This document shows positions 61,414 to 62,825 of a stretch of 62,825 nt of DNA, piece by piece. Under the pieces are notes generated by a model. It was not told the origin of the DNA and ran no database searches. It saw only the letters and a list, made by a program, of their open reading frames with translations. Source of the stretch: G041228335 sp964580905 (GTDB taxonomy: Bacteria; Pseudomonadota; Alphaproteobacteria; Puniceispirillales; UBA1172); contig CAZOLR010000010.1 of NCBI GenBank assembly GCA_964580905.1, positions 1 through 62,825 on the forward strand. The letters are read 5' to 3'. A program made the translations under genes and the position numbers. Each line of letters starts with the position of its first letter. Position 1 is the stretch's first letter.

Positions 61414-62721
61414 ATGAGCATTGATCTTGCTGCTTTTGCCCGGGAAAAGGGCGTTAAATATTTTATGATTTCTTTTACCGATCTCTTTGGTGGACAGCGT
61501 GCCAAACTCGTTCCCGCACAGGCCATTGCCGATATGCAAAAGGACGGTGCCGGATTTGCCGGATTTGCCACCTGGCTTGATATGACCCCGGCGCATCCCG
61601 ATATGCTGGCCGTGCCTGATCCCGCATCGGTGATCCAGCTTCCGTGGAAGCCCGAAGTTGCCTGGGTTGCGGCTAACTGCGTGATGGAAGACCAGAAGGT
61701 TGAGCAGGCGCCGCGGAATGTGCTCAGCAAACTCATTGATGAAGCCGCCGGTGAAGGGCTGAGGGTGAAAACCGGTGTCGAGGCTGAATTCTTTCTGCTG
61801 ACACCGGACGGAAACGAGATTTCCGATGAATTCGATACCAGCCCCAAGCCTTGTTATGATCAGCAGGCGGTCATGCGCCGCTATGATGTCATTGCTGAGA
61901 TCTGCGATCATATGCTTGCGCTTGGCTGGGGGCCGTATCAGAACGACCACGAAGACGCCAATGGCCAGTTTGAAATGAACTGGGAATACGATGACGTCAT
62001 GAATACCGCGGATAAGCACAGTTTTTTCAAATTCATGACCAAATCCGTTGCCGAAAAGCATGGCTACCGGGCGACCTTCATGCCGAAACCTGTCGAAGGT
62101 CTCACCGGCAACGGATGCCATGTGCATATATCGGTATGGGACAAGGACGGCAAGACAAACGCCTTTGCCGATAACAGCATGGAACTCGGCCTGTCGGAAA
62201 AGGGGCGTCACTTTCTGGGCGGTATCATGAAACACGCAAGCGCGCTTGCGGCGATCACCAACCCGACGGTCAACAGCTACAAGCGGATCAATGCCCCGCG
62301 GACAATTTCCGGGGCAACATGGGCGCCGAACACCGTAACCTGGACCAGCAACAACCGCACACATATGGTGCGTGTCCCCGGCCCCGGACGTTTTGAGCTT
62401 CGCCTGCCGGACGGTGCCGCCAACCCGTATCTGCTGCAATCCGTCATCATCGCGGCAGGGCTCGACGGCCTTCGTTCAAAGGCTGACCCGGGCCGGAGAT
62501 ACGATATCGACATGTATGCCGAAGGCCACAAGATAAAAGGTGCGCCGAAACTGCCCCTCAATCTGCTGGACGCGCTGCGTGCTTATGACAAGGACAAAGG
62601 ACTGAAGGCCGCCATGGGGGATGAGTTTTCCGCAGCTTACCTCAAGCTAAAGATGCAGGAATGGAATTCCTATGTGTCTCATTTCTCCAGCTGGGAGAAG
62701 GAAAACACGCTCGATATCTGA
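61414..62721 (+). CDS. gmaS: Glutamine synthetase-like ligase, GmaS (gamma-glutamylmethylamide synthetase) or GlnT type
   Basis: 435 aa from ATG 61414 (GGAG 8 nt upstream; ATG 61408 is too close). Glutamine-synthetase fold: metal ligands in GVEAEFFL and NDHEDANGQFEMN, then NGCHVHISVWD and RVPGPGRFELRLPDGAANPY. The short type III/GlnT form is shared by GmaS, which ligates methylamine to glutamate. Adjacency to mgsABC-like genes favours GmaS over plain glutamine synthetase, but motif reading alone cannot separate them. N-methylglutamate dehydrogenase genes, if present, would lie beyond the window. Confidence 0.85.
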   Translation: MSIDLAAFAREKGVKYFMISFTDLFGGQRAKLVPAQAIADMQKDGAGFAGFATWLDMTPAHPDMLAVPDPASVIQLPWKPEVAWVAANCVMEDQKVEQAPRNVLSKLIDEAAGEGLRVKTGVEAEFFLLTPDGNEISDEFDTSPKPCYDQQAVMRRYDVIAEICDHMLALGWGPYQNDHEDANGQFEMNWEYDDVMNTADKHSFFKFMTKSVAEKHGYRATFMPKPVEGLTGNGCHVHISVWDKDGKTNAFADNSMELGLSEKGRHFLGGIMKHASALAAITNPTVNSYKRINAPRTISGATWAPNTVTWTSNNRTHMVRVPGPGRFELRLPDGAANPYLLQSVIIAAGLDGLRSKADPGRRYDIDMYAEGHKIKGAPKLPLNLLDALRAYDKDKGLKAAMGDEFSAAYLKLKMQEWNSYVSHFSSWEKENTLDI

Positions 62722-62825
62722 TCCATGGGGAAATACCATGAAGGGGCTGGGCTGACCTGGTGATCAGCGCTCTGCTCACATCTTTGTGACCAGGCGAAGA
62801 CAAACCCGTGTGTGTAGTGGTATAA
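62722..62825. other. Right-edge intergenic sequence
   Basis: 104 nt after the gmaS-like stop. I see no ribosome site followed by a sustained reading frame, no tRNA and no convincing terminator. Confidence 0.4.

Noticed and set aside
60907..62439. A 510-codon open frame on the minus strand
   Set aside because: Antisense to mgsC- and gmaS-like genes, spans their boundary, and its protein shows no domain; a by-product of codon bias.
1..62825. CRISPR array, insertion sequence, prophage, tRNA or rRNA
   Set aside because: No regularly spaced repeats, transposase-like proteins, phage structural genes or recognisable RNA-gene sequences were seen on either strand.

Overview
The window reads as a stretch of chromosome from a free-living, probably marine, alphaproteobacterium. 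GC content is a little above 50% and coding is dense on both strands, with many start/stop overlaps. Gene content is typical of marine Alphaproteobacteria that live on dissolved organic nitrogen: a TRAP-TAXI transporter, MttB-like and dimethylglycine-dehydrogenase-like proteins, N-methylglutamate synthase with a GlnT/GmaS-type ligase, and urease. The moderate GC suggests a SAR116 (Puniceispirillales)-like lineage more than a high-GC roseobacter. That placement is inference. I see no tRNA, rRNA, CRISPR array, insertion sequence or phage gene, and no gene is visibly frameshifted. One gene (a glycine-betaine-type ABC ATPase) is cut by the left edge.

Layout. 1-6411: glycine betaine/proline-type ABC transporter (ATPase, binding protein), an MttB-family methyltransferase and, divergently, a dimethylglycine/sarcosine dehydrogenase-like flavoprotein. 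6442-13543 (minus): ureide operon with a branched-chain-type ABC transporter, a hydantoin/allantoin-type racemase, a GntR regulator and PuuE-type allantoinase. 13857-17051 (minus): XRE regulator, aldehyde dehydrogenase, iron alcohol dehydrogenase. 17176-19788: a 2-hydroxyacid dehydrogenase and a DEAD-box helicase, the only clear housekeeping gene. 20025-27949 (plus): M20 amidohydrolase, peptide-type ABC transporter, amidase. 27969-33734: dimethylformamidase large-subunit homologue, GNAT, PLP desulfhydrase/deaminase-like enzyme, ureohydrolase, LysR. 33988-43595 (plus): TRAP-TAXI transporter, cupin, two D-amino-acid-oxidase-like flavoproteins, a three-subunit HcnABC-like dehydrogenase and an alpha/beta hydrolase. 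43611-44984 (minus): class III aminotransferase. 45199-50137: complete urease operon ureDABCEFG. 50276-57577: maleate-isomerase-type protein, aminotransferase, agmatinase-family ureohydrolase, a second aminotransferase, aldehyde dehydrogenase and a two-subunit thiamine-diphosphate decarboxylase. 57645-62721: XRE-cupin regulator, then mgsABC-like genes and a glutamine-synthetase-like gmaS/glnT gene.

How it fits together. Most of the window is one theme: import of small nitrogenous organics (betaines, ureides, amides, guanidino compounds, amino acids, methylamines) and release of their nitrogen. Two ureohydrolase-family proteins and the ureide enzymes can feed urea to urease. The ThDP enzyme, aldehyde dehydrogenase, agmatinase-family enzyme and aminotransferases beside urease could form an arginine-transaminase-like route (2-oxo-5-guanidinovalerate to guanidinobutyrate to GABA plus urea). 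This is the most interesting hypothesis here. The MGS/GmaS genes point to methylamine nitrogen assimilation through gamma-glutamylmethylamide and N-methylglutamate.

A structural pattern recurs: each of the four ABC or TRAP substrate-binding-protein genes is followed by a perfect 10-13 bp (11 bp in the TRAP case) stem-loop before the next gene of its operon, which would let the binding protein be made in excess. Functions are assigned from family motifs only; substrates of the transporters and oxidoreductases cannot be fixed from sequence alone.
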